64,000 bases of DNA from Hyphomonadaceae bacterium BRH_c29 (GCA_000961695.1 LADW01000046.1:1-64000); one strand, 5' to 3'; counted from the stretch's first letter, positions 32,995 to 43,246 are shown. Program-made: numbers and translations. The notes: a model not told the origin generated them from the letters alone.

Positions 32995-33071
32995 TGGTGC
33001 ACCCGGAGCGATTCGAACGCCCGACCCCCAGATTCGTAGTCTGGTGCTCTATCCAGCTGAGCTACGGGTGC
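32995..33071 (-). tRNA. tRNA-Arg(ACG)
   Basis: The minus strand folds as a full cloverleaf of 77 bases: acceptor GCACCCG paired with CGGGTGC, D arm GCTC/GAGC, anticodon arm CCAGA-CTACGAA-TCTGG, T arm GGGCG-TTCGAAT-CGCTC (one G-U pair), discriminator A and encoded CCA. The anticodon is ACG, expected to be edited to ICG. Bases 32995-33040 are the attR copy of the element, which rebuilds the 3' half and keeps the gene intact. Confidence 0.96.
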
Positions 33072-33205
33072 CTACCAAAATGAAGGCGGACACATACAGT
33101 CAGCCCCGGAGGTATGCAAGCCTGTTTTCCGGCCTTCTGCAGCAGGTGCGGTAGAGCCCGCGCCCGGCCCATGGTTTCGCCCGGAAATCTGCCCCGCGCG
33201 GCACC

Positions 33206-34162
33206 CTATTCGGAGACGGTGGGAGACGGTGGGGACAAGTTGGGGGCCATTCCGGTGACGCTGGTGATCCAGCCGGTATAGGCAGAAACACGCGTGTACA
33301 CGCCGGGGCTATCGTCCCGGGCACAGCCCAGACCCCAGCTGACAACGCCGATCTGGACCGGGCCGCCTTCCCAGGTGCGCGCGACCAGCGGTCCGCCACT
33401 GTCACCCTGGCAGGAATCGACCCCGCCCGTCCCGGCGCAAAGCTGCAGGGCCGGGTCCACGCCAACGCCCTCGAATTCCTCATCCAGCCCGTATGTGTCG
33501 ATCAGGGCGGCAATCTGCGCGCGGCAAACCCCAACCTCAACCGGCGGCACGATGCCCTCCATCAGGGCGAGGCTCGGCGCGCTGACATGGCGGCCAGTGC
33601 GATTGAAGCCCTCCTCCTGGCTTCCCTGCTCTTCGGTATTGCCGTAGCCGGCCACAACCACCTCGGTCTCAGCCGCATCCAGCGCGGGCGCGACGCCTGT
33701 CAGGCCGTCAAGGCGCGACAGCGGACCCTCCCAGCGGCCATCAATCCGGATCAGCGCGAGGTCGCTGCCCCGCTCTGCATGGCCGGGCTGGTAGCTTGGG
33801 TGGATGATGATCTCGCTGACCGGAAAGTTCGCATCCTTCGGGGTTTCGAGCAGCGTGCCTGCGCCGACCACCACGGTCAGCGGACCGAAACGCTGCAGAT
33901 CGCCTTTCGCATCGGGATAATACTGCACAGCCCGGCCTTCCGGCTCGATCCGGACCATGTCGACACAATGGGCCGCCGTCAGCGCCCATTCCGGCGCAAT
34001 CATGGAGGCGCCGCACTCGTGATAGATGTTGCGGCCCTGCTGTGACTGCAACGAGACGACGCCCGGCCAGTCATCCGGATCGGCTTCGCGTCCGCCGACC
34101 ACACAGGCCGTTGCCAGCGCAAGCGTTCCAAGGGCCAAGCCCCACTTCCAGGCCGATCTCAT
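33206..34162 (-). CDS. Trypsin-like S1 serine protease, predicted lipoprotein
   Basis: The 318-residue protein has a signal peptide ending in LATAC, a likely lipobox. The catalytic triad is complete: His in [10 protein letters not shown], Asp in [10 protein letters not shown] and Ser in [17 protein letters not shown]-type activation is replaced by [14 protein letters not shown] directly after the lipobox. [17 protein letters not shown] and [18 protein letters not shown] keep the disulfide Cys residues. It likely acts at the outer membrane or in the periplasm on proteins or peptides. It lies next to a P1 peptidase gene on the same strand. Confidence 0.9.
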   Translation of the reverse strand: MRSAWKWGLALGTLALATACVVGGREADPDDWPGVVSLQSQQGRNIYHECGASMIAPEWALTAAHCVDMVRIEPEGRAVQYYPDAKGDLQRFGPLTVVVGAGTLLETPKDANFPVSEIIIHPSYQPGHAERGSDLALIRIDGRWEGPLSRLDGLTGVAPALDAAETEVVVAGYGNTEEQGSQEEGFNRTGRHVSAPSLALMEGIVPPVEVGVCRAQIAALIDTYGLDEEFEGVGVDPALQLCAGTGGVDSCQGDSGGPLVARTWEGGPVQIGVVSWGLGCARDDSPGVYTRVSAYTGWITSVTGMAPNLSPPSPTVSE

Positions 34163-34183
34163 TTCAGTGCCTCCCTGCCTCGG

Positions 34184-35173
34184 TCAGGCGTGTCCCCTCG
34201 CTTCGTGCACGCCGCGCGCAATCGCACGCGCCAGTGTCGAGGCGGCGAGCTCACCGATCCGGGCCACATTCAGGGGCGCCGGGTCCGGCAAAGCCACACG
34301 CGAGGTAGATAACACGAAAACAGCGTCGCCGTCGAAGGGGGCGAAAACAGGCCGGATCGCGCGGGAAAAGCCAGACATCGCCATCTGTGCGACGCGCTTT
34401 GCCTGATCGGGGGTCAGGGCCACATCGGTCGCGATACAGGCAATGGTCGTATTCTGGCCGAGCGCCGGGTTTGACTTGGCCGCGCCCCAGTCTTCGGCAT
34501 CCATGCGGAAATCAGCGGGCGGGCGCGCCCCGCCAAATTCGCCGTCCTGTTCAAAGGGCCAGGCCCAATAGGTGTCTGTCCCCGGCATCAGGACAGATCC
34601 GACGCAGTTCACGCAGGCGATCGCACCAACCGTCATGCCATCATGGGTGACGATACTGGCCGATCCGGTGCCGCCCTGAAACTTGCCGGCAGACGCGCCA
34701 AAGCCTGCCCCGGCCCGGCCAAGGGCAAAGTCTTCCGAGGCACCTGCGAATGCCTTTCGGCCGAGCGCGGCATAGGGGGACACCTCGCCCCAGTCCTTGT
34801 CGCCACCATTGGCGAGATCAAAAAGGATGGCCCCCGGCACGATGGGCGTCGGCGGAACGCCGGGCGAGCGGGTAACCGCAAAGCCCCTGCCCGCCTCCTT
34901 CAGCCGCGCCATCACGCCATCGCCGGTGCCGAGGCCAAAAGCGCTGCCGCCGGAAAGAAAAATCGCATCGACCTGATCCACCAGCGTGCCGCCGGCCAGC
35001 AGGTCCGTCTCCCGCGTGCCCGGTCCGCCCCCGGCGACCATACAGGCCGCAATGGCGGGCGATTCAGGTACAATCACGGTGACACCGGTATTGACGCGGG
35101 CGTCCTGTGCCTGTCCGACGTGCACACCCGCAACGTCAGTGATGAGATTCCGTTTCCCGGCTGTTGTGGGCAT
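34184..35173 (-). CDS. P1-family peptidase (DmpA/BapA-like aminopeptidase)
   Basis: This 329-residue protein is of the self-cleaving Ntn-type DmpA/BapA family. LITDVAGVHVGQAQD opens the protein, IFLSGGSAFGLGTGDGVM is the glycine-rich family motif, and FQGGTGSASIVTHDG contains the predicted nucleophile Ser in GSAS where the chain is cut in two. C-terminal LALTP-type helix motifs (CIATDVALTPDQAKRVA) also fit. It hydrolyses N-terminal residues or beta-peptides. No signal peptide is present. It is followed by the S1 protease with a 21-bp gap, so they may be co-transcribed. Confidence 0.88.
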   Translation of the reverse strand: MPTTAGKRNLITDVAGVHVGQAQDARVNTGVTVIVPESPAIAACMVAGGGPGTRETDLLAGGTLVDQVDAIFLSGGSAFGLGTGDGVMARLKEAGRGFAVTRSPGVPPTPIVPGAILFDLANGGDKDWGEVSPYAALGRKAFAGASEDFALGRAGAGFGASAGKFQGGTGSASIVTHDGMTVGAIACVNCVGSVLMPGTDTYWAWPFEQDGEFGGARPPADFRMDAEDWGAAKSNPALGQNTTIACIATDVALTPDQAKRVAQMAMSGFSRAIRPVFAPFDGDAVFVLSTSRVALPDPAPLNVARIGELAASTLARAIARGVHEARGHA

Positions 35174-35253
35174 TACAATGTCCTGTCGGTCTTTCCCTTT
35201 GGGATTCCCTCTCTTAAGGTCCGCCGCGACTCACGCAAGCCAAGGACACCGCC

Positions 35254-37089
35254 ATGAAGATCGCCCGCCCCCTCCTTGCCGCCCCTTTCCTGGCCGCCCT
35301 CCTCCTCCTGTCCGCCTGTGCAGCGCCGGACGGAAAGCAGGACGTCTCGGTCTCCGAAGCGGCGCAAAGCGCGGCAGACGCAGCCGCCAGCGCAGCCGTC
35401 GAAGCCGCACCGGAAGTTGCCGATGCGACTGAATGGACCAAGGGCGCCATGGTGGCGGCGGCAAATCCCGAAGCGGTGGAAGCCGGTCTCGAGATCCTGC
35501 GCGAAGGCGGCACGGCCGTCGACGCGGCCGTCGCGGTGCATACAGCTCTTGGCCTTGTCGAGCCGGAAAGCTCCGGCATCGGTGGCGGCGGTTTCATGGT
35601 CTATTACGACCACGCCAGCGGCGAGGTCACCGTATTTGACGGACGCGAGCGCGCGCCCGCTGCGGCCACGCCGGAATATTTCATGAAAGATGGCGAGGTG
35701 ATGGACTTCTTCTCCGCCTGGCAGTCAGGCCGGTCGGTCGGCGTACCGGGTGCGGTTGCCCTCTATAAATCGGCACATGACGCGGCCGGCAAGCTGGACT
35801 GGGAAGACCTCTTCCAGCCTGCCATCACGCTCGCCGAAGACGGCTTCGTGGTGGAACGCAAGCTCGCGGCCACGCTGGCCAGCGACCGACTTCAGCAATA
35901 TGTCCGTCTGGATGACCTGCCGGAATCTGCGGCCTATTTCTATCCGGACGGCGTGCCGCTGGCGGAAGGCTCGATCAAGACCAACCCGGCCTATGCCGAA
36001 ACGCTGAAGCGGATCGCAACCGAAGGTCCGGCCGCCTTCTATAGCGGCGATATCGCTGAATCGATCGCCTATGCCGTGGCACACGATCCATCCCTGCCGG
36101 GCGCCATGACGGTGGAAGACCTCGCGAACTATGAAGTCGCCGTTCGTCCGGCCCTATGCGGCGTCGAACCGGACGGCTACGAGGTCTGCTCGGCGCCGCC
36201 GCCCTCTTCCGGCGGTGTGACACAGAACATGATCCTCGGCCTGTATGACCGCCTGAAGCCGACAAGCGAGGAAGAAACAACCGAAGCTGCCCAGCTGAAG
36301 GCCTTCGTCGATGCCCAGCGCCTGACCTATGCCGACCGCGACCACTATGTCGCCGACGCAGACTTCGTCCCGGTCCCGGCGGCCGAACTGATCGATCCGA
36401 TCTATCTCGACGTGCGGGCGACCGAAGCCTTCGCGCCGGACCAGCATGCAACGCCGGGCGATCCAGGCCTTGCCCTCGGTCGCGGCCCGATGCGCCAGAT
36501 GTGGGGCGAAGACCCGACCGAGCATCATCCGGGCACGACGCATTTCTCGATCATCGACCCCTATGGCAACGCCGTATCCATGACGATGACCGTCGAAGCC
36601 GCATTCGGGAACTCCGTCATGGTTCACGGCTTCATGCTGAACAACCAGCTGACCGACTTCGCGCGTGAACCGACAAAAAGCGGCAAGCCGGTGGCCAATG
36701 CCGTTGCCGGCAACAAGCGCCCCCGTTCGTCCATGTCCCCGACGCTCGTCTTCGATCCGGATGGCGACCTGTTCATGGTCACCGGATCGCCGGGCGGCAA
36801 CTCCATCGTTGCCTATGTCGCCAAGACGCTGGTCGGCGTGCTCGAATGGGGAAACACGGCCCAGGAATCCATCGACCTCCCGAACATCATCGCCCGCGGT
36901 GATGTGGTCGGCGTGGAAGTGGACCGCGAAGGCGGGCCGGAAGCGGCCGAAGCGCTGCGCGAAATGGGCTACAATGTTGAAGAGCGTGAGGGTGAGAATT
37001 CAGGCCTACACGTGATCATCGTGCGCGAGGATGGCCTGGAAGGCGGGGCAGACCCGCGCCGTGACGGGGTTGCCCGCGCCCTGGAATAG
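35254..37089 (+). CDS. ggt: Gamma-glutamyltransferase, predicted lipoprotein
   Basis: The 611-residue enzyme cleaves gamma-glutamyl bonds of glutathione and related peptides in the periplasm. A lipoprotein signal ends LLLLSACAAP, followed by an Ala-rich linker. GGTAVDAAVAVHTALGLVEPESSGIGGGGF is the large-subunit signature (here split in two conserved parts). The self-cleavage site is TTHFSIID, with Thr 428 as predicted nucleophile. SSMSPTLVFDPDGDLFMVTG binds glutamate. Length is normal. The lipid anchor and the two peptidase genes beside it suggest extracytoplasmic peptide use. Confidence 0.93.
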   Translation: MKIARPLLAAPFLAALLLLSACAAPDGKQDVSVSEAAQSAADAAASAAVEAAPEVADATEWTKGAMVAAANPEAVEAGLEILREGGTAVDAAVAVHTALGLVEPESSGIGGGGFMVYYDHASGEVTVFDGRERAPAAATPEYFMKDGEVMDFFSAWQSGRSVGVPGAVALYKSAHDAAGKLDWEDLFQPAITLAEDGFVVERKLAATLASDRLQQYVRLDDLPESAAYFYPDGVPLAEGSIKTNPAYAETLKRIATEGPAAFYSGDIAESIAYAVAHDPSLPGAMTVEDLANYEVAVRPALCGVEPDGYEVCSAPPPSSGGVTQNMILGLYDRLKPTSEEETTEAAQLKAFVDAQRLTYADRDHYVADADFVPVPAAELIDPIYLDVRATEAFAPDQHATPGDPGLALGRGPMRQMWGEDPTEHHPGTTHFSIIDPYGNAVSMTMTVEAAFGNSVMVHGFMLNNQLTDFAREPTKSGKPVANAVAGNKRPRSSMSPTLVFDPDGDLFMVTGSPGGNSIVAYVAKTLVGVLEWGNTAQESIDLPNIIARGDVVGVEVDREGGPEAAEALREMGYNVEEREGENSGLHVIIVREDGLEGGADPRRDGVARALE

Positions 37090-37109
37090 ACAGGCGCGCC
37101 TCATCCGGG

Positions 37110-37697
37110 ATGGCCAAGCTCTACTTCTCCTACGCTGCCATGAATGCCGGCAAGTCGACCTTGCTGTTGCAGGCGGCGCACAACTATCGTGAGCGGGGGA
37201 TGGACGTCCTCCTGCTCACGTCCGCCCTCTACAAGGACGATGATGCGGGGCATATTTCCTCGCGCATCGGCATCAGTGCTGACGCAACCCTCTACACGGC
37301 GGAGACGGACATTCTCTCTCTCGTCCGCGAAAGAATGGCCCAGCACCGGATCGATGCGATCTTTGTCGACGAGGCCCAGTTCCTGACCAAGGAGCAGGTC
37401 TGGCAGCTCGCCCGTGTGGCCGACCATATCAATGTGCCGGTGCTAACCTATGGTCTGCGGACAGATTTCCGGGGCGAACTGTTCGAAGGCTCCGCCACGC
37501 TTCTAGCCATTGCAGATGCGATCCGCGAAGTGCGCACGATCTGTGAGTGCGGACGCAAGGCAACCATGGTGGTCCGCCTGGGTCCGGACGGAAAAGCCCT
37601 CACCGAGGGCGATCAGGTATCGATTGGAAAATCGACCTATGTCTCCCTCTGCCGACGGCACTGGGAAGAGAAGATGGGTCGCCAGCCAGCCGAATAG
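37110..37697 (+). CDS. tdk: Thymidine kinase
   Basis: The 195-residue enzyme phosphorylates thymidine for salvage. LYFSYAAMNAGKSTLLLQ is the P-loop region, IDAIFVDEAQFLTKEQV the Walker B/lasso start, and CECGRKATMVVR with SLCRRHW gives the zinc-binding cysteines. Size and order match type II thymidine kinases. It starts 20 bp after ggt; co-transcription is possible. It ends close to the convergent hemW gene. Confidence 0.95.
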   Translation: MAKLYFSYAAMNAGKSTLLLQAAHNYRERGMDVLLLTSALYKDDDAGHISSRIGISADATLYTAETDILSLVRERMAQHRIDAIFVDEAQFLTKEQVWQLARVADHINVPVLTYGLRTDFRGELFEGSATLLAIADAIREVRTICECGRKATMVVRLGPDGKALTEGDQVSIGKSTYVSLCRRHWEEKMGRQPAE

Positions 37698-37700
37698 GCC

Positions 37701-38873
37701 CTACGGCGACAGCTGCGCCGTCAGCGCGTCCGCCAGCAACCGGCCCGCCGCCGTCAGCGACAGCACGCCCTGATCGAACCGCACCCAGCCTTCATCCGCA
37801 AAAACCGCGATCTTCTCGCGCGAGACGGGCTGACCGGTGACCGCCTCAATCCGCGCAATGTCGATCCCGCTGGTCGGGCGCAGGCCCATGGACAGCAATT
37901 CCTGTGCGATAGCTTTGGGCTCAAGGCGCTGGGCATCGCCCCACCCGGTACCAAGCGCCTGCATGTTCGCCATGTAGACTTCTGGCCGCAGTTGCGCCTC
38001 ATAGGCATAGCGATGCCCGCCGACCGTGACCCGGCCATGCGCCCCCGGCCCTGCCCCGATCCAGTCTCCACCCTGCCAGTAAATCAGATTATGCACAGAC
38101 TGGTGCGCCGGCGACATCGCATGATTGGACACTTCATAGGCGGGCAAGCCCGCCTTATCGAGAATATCCTGCGTCAGCTCGAACAGGTCTGCCTGATCAT
38201 CATCCGGCATCGGACTGATCTGGCCGCGACCGACAGCAAGCCCAAACGCCGTACCTTCCTTGATGGTAAGCTCATAGAGCGAGAGGTGCGGCATACCGAG
38301 GGCGAGCACATCCTCCAGTTCGGTCTGCCAGTCATCGGCTTGCTGGTCCGGACGGGCATAGATGAGGTCGACACTGAGAGACTGGAAGACACGCATCGCC
38401 CGCGCGACGCTGGCCTTCGCCCCGTCTGCATCATGGTCGCGCCCGAGGAAGGCCAGCGCAGAATCGCGCAGCGACTGGACGCCGACAGAGAGCCGGTTCA
38501 CGCCGGCGCTGCGCAAACCGGTCAGATCTGCCCGCATGATATCGTTCGGATTGGCTTCCAGTGTGACTTCCGCGCCGGGCTTCACGCCGAACACATCATC
38601 GGCGGTCTGCAGGATCTTCTGAACATCGGATGGCTGCAGCAACGAGGGCGTGCCACCGCCGAGATAGACCGAGTCCAGCGCGCCATGGTCTGGCATGCGG
38701 CTGCGATGGGCATGGATGTCCGCGCAAATCGCCTCAACCAGCAACGACGGGTCGCGGTCTTTGGCGGCATAGACGTTGAAATCGCAGTACGGACAGATCC
38801 GCGTGCAATAAGGCCAGTGGACATAGAGGCCAAAGCCGAAATGCGGGCCGAACGGGTGGAGCGCATCTGTCAT
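37701..38873 (-). CDS. hemW: HemW-like radical SAM heme chaperone
   Basis: The 390-residue protein has the radical SAM cluster motif [11 protein letters not shown] (CX3CX2C) plus the following conserved residues, then [11 protein letters not shown] and [21 protein letters not shown], typical of HemW/HemN-type proteins. HemW binds heme and delivers it to respiratory proteins rather than being a true coproporphyrinogen oxidase. It overlaps rdgB by four bases. The rph-rdgB-hemW order is common in alphaproteobacteria; here three genes separate rph. Confidence 0.92.
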   Translation of the reverse strand: MTDALHPFGPHFGFGLYVHWPYCTRICPYCDFNVYAAKDRDPSLLVEAICADIHAHRSRMPDHGALDSVYLGGGTPSLLQPSDVQKILQTADDVFGVKPGAEVTLEANPNDIMRADLTGLRSAGVNRLSVGVQSLRDSALAFLGRDHDADGAKASVARAMRVFQSLSVDLIYARPDQQADDWQTELEDVLALGMPHLSLYELTIKEGTAFGLAVGRGQISPMPDDDQADLFELTQDILDKAGLPAYEVSNHAMSPAHQSVHNLIYWQGGDWIGAGPGAHGRVTVGGHRYAYEAQLRPEVYMANMQALGTGWGDAQRLEPKAIAQELLSMGLRPTSGIDIARIEAVTGQPVSREKIAVFADEGWVRFDQGVLSLTAAGRLLADALTAQLSP

Positions 38874-39475
38874 GACAGCAATGCCGCCTTGAGCTTGCGG
38901 AAGGCATCGGCGCGGTGGCTCATCGCGTGCTTCCGGTCCGGGTCCATCTCGCCAAAGGTCACCGTCTCGCCATCGGCCACGAAAACCGGGTCATAGCCGA
39001 AGCCCTTGTCCCCTCTTGGCGGCCAGACGAGTTGCCCATGAACTTCGCCCTCGAACACTTCCTCATGGCCATCCGGCCAGACGACGGCCAGGGCGCAGAC
39101 GAACCTGGCGGACCGGTCGGAATTGCCGGCTTCGTGCAGTTCGCGCTCCACTTTCTCCATCGCAGCGCCGAAATCGCGCGGCTCTCCGGCCCAGCGGGCT
39201 GAATAGATGCCGGGTGCCCCGCCCAGCAAGGTGACCGACAGGCCGGAATCGTCTGACAGGGCCGGTGCGCCCGTTTCAGCTGCCGCTGCGCGCGCCTTCA
39301 GCAGCGCATTGCCGGCAAAGCTGTCTTCGGTTTCTTCCGGTTCGGGCAGGTCCAGATCGAGCGCTGATACGACCTCCAGACCCAGGGGCTCAAACAAGTC
39401 CTTGAGTTCCCTTATTTTTCCCTTGTTGTGCGTTGCCGCGACAAGCCGACCGGGCGAAAGGGGCCTATGTGTCAT
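38870..39475 (-). CDS. rdgB: dITP/XTP pyrophosphatase (RdgB/HAM1)
   Basis: The 201-residue enzyme removes non-canonical purine nucleotides such as dITP and [21 protein letters not shown] is the N-terminal substrate loop, [16 protein letters not shown] holds the metal-binding Asp residues, and KGFGYDPVF is the base-binding motif. Length is standard. It is translationally coupled to hemW by ATGA overlap. Confidence 0.95.
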   Translation of the reverse strand: MTHRPLSPGRLVAATHNKGKIRELKDLFEPLGLEVVSALDLDLPEPEETEDSFAGNALLKARAAAAETGAPALSDDSGLSVTLLGGAPGIYSARWAGEPRDFGAAMEKVERELHEAGNSDRSARFVCALAVVWPDGHEEVFEGEVHGQLVWPPRGDKGFGYDPVFVADGETVTFGEMDPDRKHAMSHRADAFRKLKAALLS

Positions 39476-39608
39476 ATTTCGCCTCCTGAAATGGTTCCAT
39501 TCTTGCTTTCGTCACAAATACGTATATCGTTATTCGGTAAGGGTTCACGCAATCGCAACACCCCCGCCGGCATAGATCATCCAGCGGAAAGGATGAAGAG
39601 AAGAAGGC

Positions 39609-40130
39609 ATGACAGGTAAAACGCGCAATTCCATGGCGGCGATCATGACAGTCCTGGTCACTGTCGTCATGTGGATGACGGCAGCCATCGGCGCCATTGT
39701 TCTCCTGGCAGGCAGTATCGAGCTCATCTCCATGCTGTCCGGAACCCCTATCAGCATCGGCGCCATCACGGTTGATGACCATGACATTTCAGTGCCTGAA
39801 CTGGCCGCCGGCCTGTTTGGCGTTCTGGTTGTGGTCTGCGCGGTCGTGTTCGTCAGCCTCGAACTGCGCAAGATCTTGGCAACTCTGGCCGACGGCGACC
39901 CCTTCGTGCCCGACAATGCCGTGCGCCTGACCCGCGTCGCCATCGCCATCGCGGTAACCCAGCTGATGCGCTACGTAATCGCTATCGTCATGAGCCTGAT
40001 GGTACATGGAACTTCGGTCGAGCTTTCGGTCGACCTTATCGCCTGGGCGTCCGTTGCGGCGCTCTTTATCCTCAGCCAGGTCTTCCGGGAGGGCACCCGC
40101 CTTCGCGATGAAGAGAAAATGACGATATAG
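39609..40130 (+). CDS. DUF2975 membrane protein
   Basis: The 173-residue protein has four predicted membrane segments and the DUF2975 hallmark LRKILATLADGDPFVPDN about two-thirds along, followed by RLTRVAIAIAVTQLM. Its function is unknown. DUF2975 genes are typically followed by a small YozG-like helix-turn-helix gene, as here with a 10-bp gap. The pair may form a membrane-linked regulatory unit. It lies between rdgB and rph, genes that are usually neighbours. Confidence 0.88.
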   Translation: MTGKTRNSMAAIMTVLVTVVMWMTAAIGAIVLLAGSIELISMLSGTPISIGAITVDDHDISVPELAAGLFGVLVVVCAVVFVSLELRKILATLADGDPFVPDNAVRLTRVAIAIAVTQLMRYVIAIVMSLMVHGTSVELSVDLIAWASVAALFILSQVFREGTRLRDEEKMTI

Positions 40131-40140
40131 GAGGGCGCCC

Positions 40141-40380
40141 ATGTCCATTCGCGTGACCCTCGACCGAGTCCTGCTAGACCGCCGCATGTCGCTGACAGAG
40201 CTGTCAGAACGTGTCGGCGTGACCCTCGCCAATCTGTCGATCCTCAAAACCGGCAAGGCGAAAGCCATTCGCTTCTCGACGCTGGAAGCGCTCTGCCGGG
40301 AGCTGAACTGCCAGCCGGGCGACATCCTCATCTTCGACAGCGAAGGTGATGACGCCACCGAACGCGTGGCGGCGGAATAG
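40141..40380 (+). CDS. XRE-family regulator (YozG-like)
   Basis: The 79-residue protein is almost all helix-turn-helix: RMSLTELSERVGVTLANLS, then KAIRFSTLEALCRELNCQPG, as in YozG-type regulators paired with DUF2975. GGAGG lies just before the start (40131-40135). It probably controls its own operon in response to the DUF2975 partner; that relation is inferred from conserved pairing. Confidence 0.9.
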   Translation: MSIRVTLDRVLLDRRMSLTELSERVGVTLANLSILKTGKAKAIRFSTLEALCRELNCQPGDILIFDSEGDDATERVAAE

Positions 40381-40384
40381 CGCC

Positions 40385-40762
40385 ATGCGGGACGATCCAT
40401 ACGCCCCTGGCGATGTCGTCTCGATCCGCTTTGGCGGCGTGCTGCGCCACTATGGCGTGATCACTGCGCGTGGCACCGTGATCTCCAATTCGCGCCTGCA
40501 TGGCGGAGTCGTGGAGCAGAGCCTGGACAGCTTCGCCGCAGGCCGCAGCATCCGCCAGCATGGCCGCTACAGCGATCTTGACGGCTATCATGTCGAACTG
40601 CGTGCCCGGCGCCACCTCGGCAAAGAGTACGATCTGTTCGGCTCCAATTGCGGCCACTTCGTGCGCCACGCCCATCGCCGCAAGCCGACCCCCATGCAAG
40701 TGGCAGCGGCCACCGTACGCACAGTCGGTGACATGCTGAATGGCCCGAAGCGCCGCTATTAG
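40385..40762 (+). CDS. LRAT-like NlpC/P60 superfamily protein
   Basis: This 125-residue protein starts four bases after the regulator stop. [20 protein letters not shown] contains the circularly permuted papain-like His, and [15 protein letters not shown] contains the Cys of the Asn-Cys motif of lecithin:retinol acyltransferase (LRAT)-like proteins. Such bacterial proteins may act as acyltransferases or amidases; no substrate is known. There is no signal peptide. Its end overlaps the convergent rph stop by four bases. Start moved to 40385 from a longer open frame. Confidence 0.8.
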   Translation: MRDDPYAPGDVVSIRFGGVLRHYGVITARGTVISNSRLHGGVVEQSLDSFAAGRSIRQHGRYSDLDGYHVELRARRHLGKEYDLFGSNCGHFVRHAHRRKPTPMQVAAATVRTVGDMLNGPKRRY

Positions 40763-41484
40763 GCCAGCGCGGCGCGCTGGGCGGCGAACAGGTCGTTACA
40801 GCCTTTTTCCGCAAGGCGCAGCATCTCATCCAGCTCGACGCGGGTCAGCGGGCGTTCTTCGCCCGTGCCCTGCACTTCGATGAAGCCGCCATCGGAGCTC
40901 ATCACGACATTCATGTCGGCCTCGCCGGCGGAGTCTTCCGGATAGTCGACGTCAAGAACAGGAAAATCCTGATAGACGCCAACCGAAATCGCTGCCGCTT
41001 GCTTCTGGATCGGGTTGGCCGGGATCACGCCTTCATCGACGAGGTATTTGCAGGCGAGCGACAGGGCGACGAAGCCGCCCGTGATCGAGGCTGTGCGCGT
41101 GCCGCCATCGGCCTGAAGCACGTCGCAGTCGATGGTGATCTGGTTCTCGCCGAGGGCTTTGAGGTCACAGACCGAGCGCAGCGAGCGGCCGATGAGGCGC
41201 TGAATTTCCTGCGTGCGGCCCGATTGCTTGCCCGCAGCGGCCTCGCGGCGACCCCGCGTATGCGTCGCGCGCGGCAGCATGCCGTATTCCGCTGTGACCC
41301 ACCCGCGCCCCTGCCCTTTCATCCAGCCGGGAACGCCTTTTTCCCAGCTCGCCGTGCAGAGAACATGCGTATTGCCGAATTTGGCGAGGCACGAGCCTTC
41401 CGCGTAACGGGTCACCTGGGTTTCCAGAATGATGTCGCGCATCTGGTCAAAAGCGCGGCCGGACGGGCGGATGAGCTGGCTCAT
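40759..41484 (-). CDS. rph: Ribonuclease PH
   Basis: The 241-residue 3'-exoribonuclease trims tRNA 3' ends using phosphate. [20 protein letters not shown] opens the protein, [20 protein letters not shown] is the active-site and phosphate-binding region, and [19 protein letters not shown] is the family signature. The length is standard. It converges on the LRAT-like gene and diverges from fhs. Confidence 0.96.
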   Translation of the reverse strand: MSQLIRPSGRAFDQMRDIILETQVTRYAEGSCLAKFGNTHVLCTASWEKGVPGWMKGQGRGWVTAEYGMLPRATHTRGRREAAAGKQSGRTQEIQRLIGRSLRSVCDLKALGENQITIDCDVLQADGGTRTASITGGFVALSLACKYLVDEGVIPANPIQKQAAAISVGVYQDFPVLDVDYPEDSAGEADMNVVMSSDGGFIEVQGTGEERPLTRVELDEMLRLAEKGCNDLFAAQRAALA

Positions 41485-41578
41485 TGGGGGGACCTCTTGT
41501 TTGGTGTGACGCCTGATTGCGGGTTTTGGCGCACCTGTCTACACCGGATGGGCGAGGGATAAGGAAGCGGGGTTCATT

Positions 41579-43246
41579 GTGAGCGACATCGGCATTGCGC
41601 GGGCGGCAAAGAAACTGCCCATCGGACACGTCGCCCGACAACTGGGCGTAGATGCGCGGGAGCTGATTCCGTTCGGCTATGACAAGGCCAAGATCGTTGG
41701 CCATTACCTGTCCAGCCTGAAGCAGAAGAAAGACGGCAAGCTCATCCTCGTCACAGCGATCACCCCGACGCCGGCGGGAGAAGGCAAGACGACCACGTCC
41801 ATCGGACTCTCCGACGGCATGCACCGTCTCGGCTACAATAACCTGCTCTGCCTGCGTGAGCCCTCGCTCGGCCCATGCTTCGGCATGAAGGGCGGCGCCA
41901 CCGGCGGTGGCCGCGCCCAGGTTGTGCCGATGGAGGACATCAACCTCCACTTCACCGGTGACTTCCACGCGATCACGTCAGCGCACAACCTGCTCGCCGC
42001 GATGATCGACAATCACATCCACTGGGGTGCTGAGTCTGGTCTCGAATCCACGCGGGTCGCCTGGCGCCGCGTCATGGACATGAACGACCGCAACCTGCGC
42101 CAGATCGTGACCGGCCTCGGCGGCACAAACAATGGCTCGCCGATGGAATCCGGCTTCGACATCACGGTCGCCTCGGAAATCATGGCCATTCTCTGCCTCG
42201 CCACAGACATTCACGACCTGCAGGCCCGTCTGGAACGTATCATCGTCGGCTACAAGCGCGGGCGCGTTCCGGTCACAGCCAAGGACATCGGCGCGGTCGG
42301 CGCGATGATGGCCCTCCTGCGCAACGCCGCCCTGCCAAACCTGGTGCAGACGCTGGAGAATAACCCGGTCCTGATCCATGGCGGCCCGTTCGCCAATATC
42401 GCGCATGGCTGTAACTCGGTCATCGCAACAAAAGCCGCGCTGAAACTGGCCGACTATGTGGTCACCGAAGCAGGCTTTGGCGCAGATCTTGGCGCCGAGA
42501 AATTCTTCAACATCAAGTGCCGACAGGCGGGCCTCACCCCCGCTGCTGCCGTCCTCGTTGCCACGGTCCGTGCCCTGAAGATGCATGGCGGCGTGTCCCT
42601 GAAGGATGCCGGCGCGGTCAGCTATGGCGCGCTGGAGAAAGGCCTCGCCAATCTCGGACGCCACATCGAGAACCTGAAACTCTTCGGCGTACCGGTCGTG
42701 GTTGCGGTCAACCGCTTCACCTCCGACACGTCGAGCGAACTGGCCGCCGTTGAAGCCTATTGCAAGGAACTCGGCGTCCCGGTCTCGATCTGCACCCATT
42801 GGGCCGAAGGCGGGCGCGGCGCTGAAGACCTTGCCCGGCAGGTTGTCCAGACGATCGAAACAACGCCAGCCGATTTCAAACTGCTCTACCGGGACGAGGC
42901 GCCCCTGTTCGAAAAGATCGAAACAATCGCCAAAAAAATCTACCGGGCCGACCGGGTGGAAGCGACGGACAATGTCCGCGGCGCCCTGCAGCGGATGGAA
43001 GAAGCCGGCTTTGGCCGACTGCCGGTCTGTATGGCCAAGACACAGTACAGCTTCTCGACCGATCCGAAGCTGATCGGCGCGCCGGAAGGCCATGTCGTGC
43101 AGTTGCGCGAAGTGCGCCTGTCAGCGGGCGCCGGCTTTATCGTCGGCATTTGCGGGGACATCATGACCATGCCCGGCCTGCCGCGTCGTCCGGCTGCCGA
43201 GGACATCTTCCTCAATACCGAAGGCGAAATCGAAGGCCTCTTCTAA
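41579..43246 (+). CDS. fhs: Formate-tetrahydrofolate ligase
   Basis: The 555-residue enzyme makes 10-formyltetrahydrofolate from formate, ATP and [22 protein letters not shown] is the ATP-binding P-loop region and [20 protein letters not shown] the second signature. Length matches the family. The start is GTG at 41579, agreeing with the usual N-terminus ([14 protein letters not shown]). It supplies one-carbon units for purine and formyl-Met synthesis or links to C1 metabolism. Confidence 0.96.
   Translation: MSDIGIARAAKKLPIGHVARQLGVDARELIPFGYDKAKIVGHYLSSLKQKKDGKLILVTAITPTPAGEGKTTTSIGLSDGMHRLGYNNLLCLREPSLGPCFGMKGGATGGGRAQVVPMEDINLHFTGDFHAITSAHNLLAAMIDNHIHWGAESGLESTRVAWRRVMDMNDRNLRQIVTGLGGTNNGSPMESGFDITVASEIMAILCLATDIHDLQARLERIIVGYKRGRVPVTAKDIGAVGAMMALLRNAALPNLVQTLENNPVLIHGGPFANIAHGCNSVIATKAALKLADYVVTEAGFGADLGAEKFFNIKCRQAGLTPAAAVLVATVRALKMHGGVSLKDAGAVSYGALEKGLANLGRHIENLKLFGVPVVVAVNRFTSDTSSELAAVEAYCKELGVPVSICTHWAEGGRGAEDLARQVVQTIETTPADFKLLYRDEAPLFEKIETIAKKIYRADRVEATDNVRGALQRMEEAGFGRLPVCMAKTQYSFSTDPKLIGAPEGHVVQLREVRLSAGAGFIVGICGDIMTMPGLPRRPAAEDIFLNTEGEIEGLF

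Larger units (their letters stand above)
19665..33040. mobile_element. Integrative mobilizable element in tRNA-Arg(ACG)
   Basis: A 46-bp perfect direct repeat bounds the element: 19665-19710 and 32995-33040. The right copy is the 3' part of an intact tRNA-Arg gene, the left copy a detached 3' fragment. Inside are a tyrosine integrase next to the left end, an excisionase-like HTH gene next to the right end, a relaxase with HxH motif and a DUF2840 protein. No type IV secretion, coupling protein or replication genes are visible, so transfer would need a helper. Cargo includes ParDE, AbiE, MNT-HEPN and a secreted RHS-signature protein. Length is about 13.4 kb. Confidence 0.88.

Noticed and set aside
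41978-43093. 371-codon antisense frame over fhs
   Set aside because: Shadow of a well-conserved gene in GC-rich DNA; no recognisable motif.
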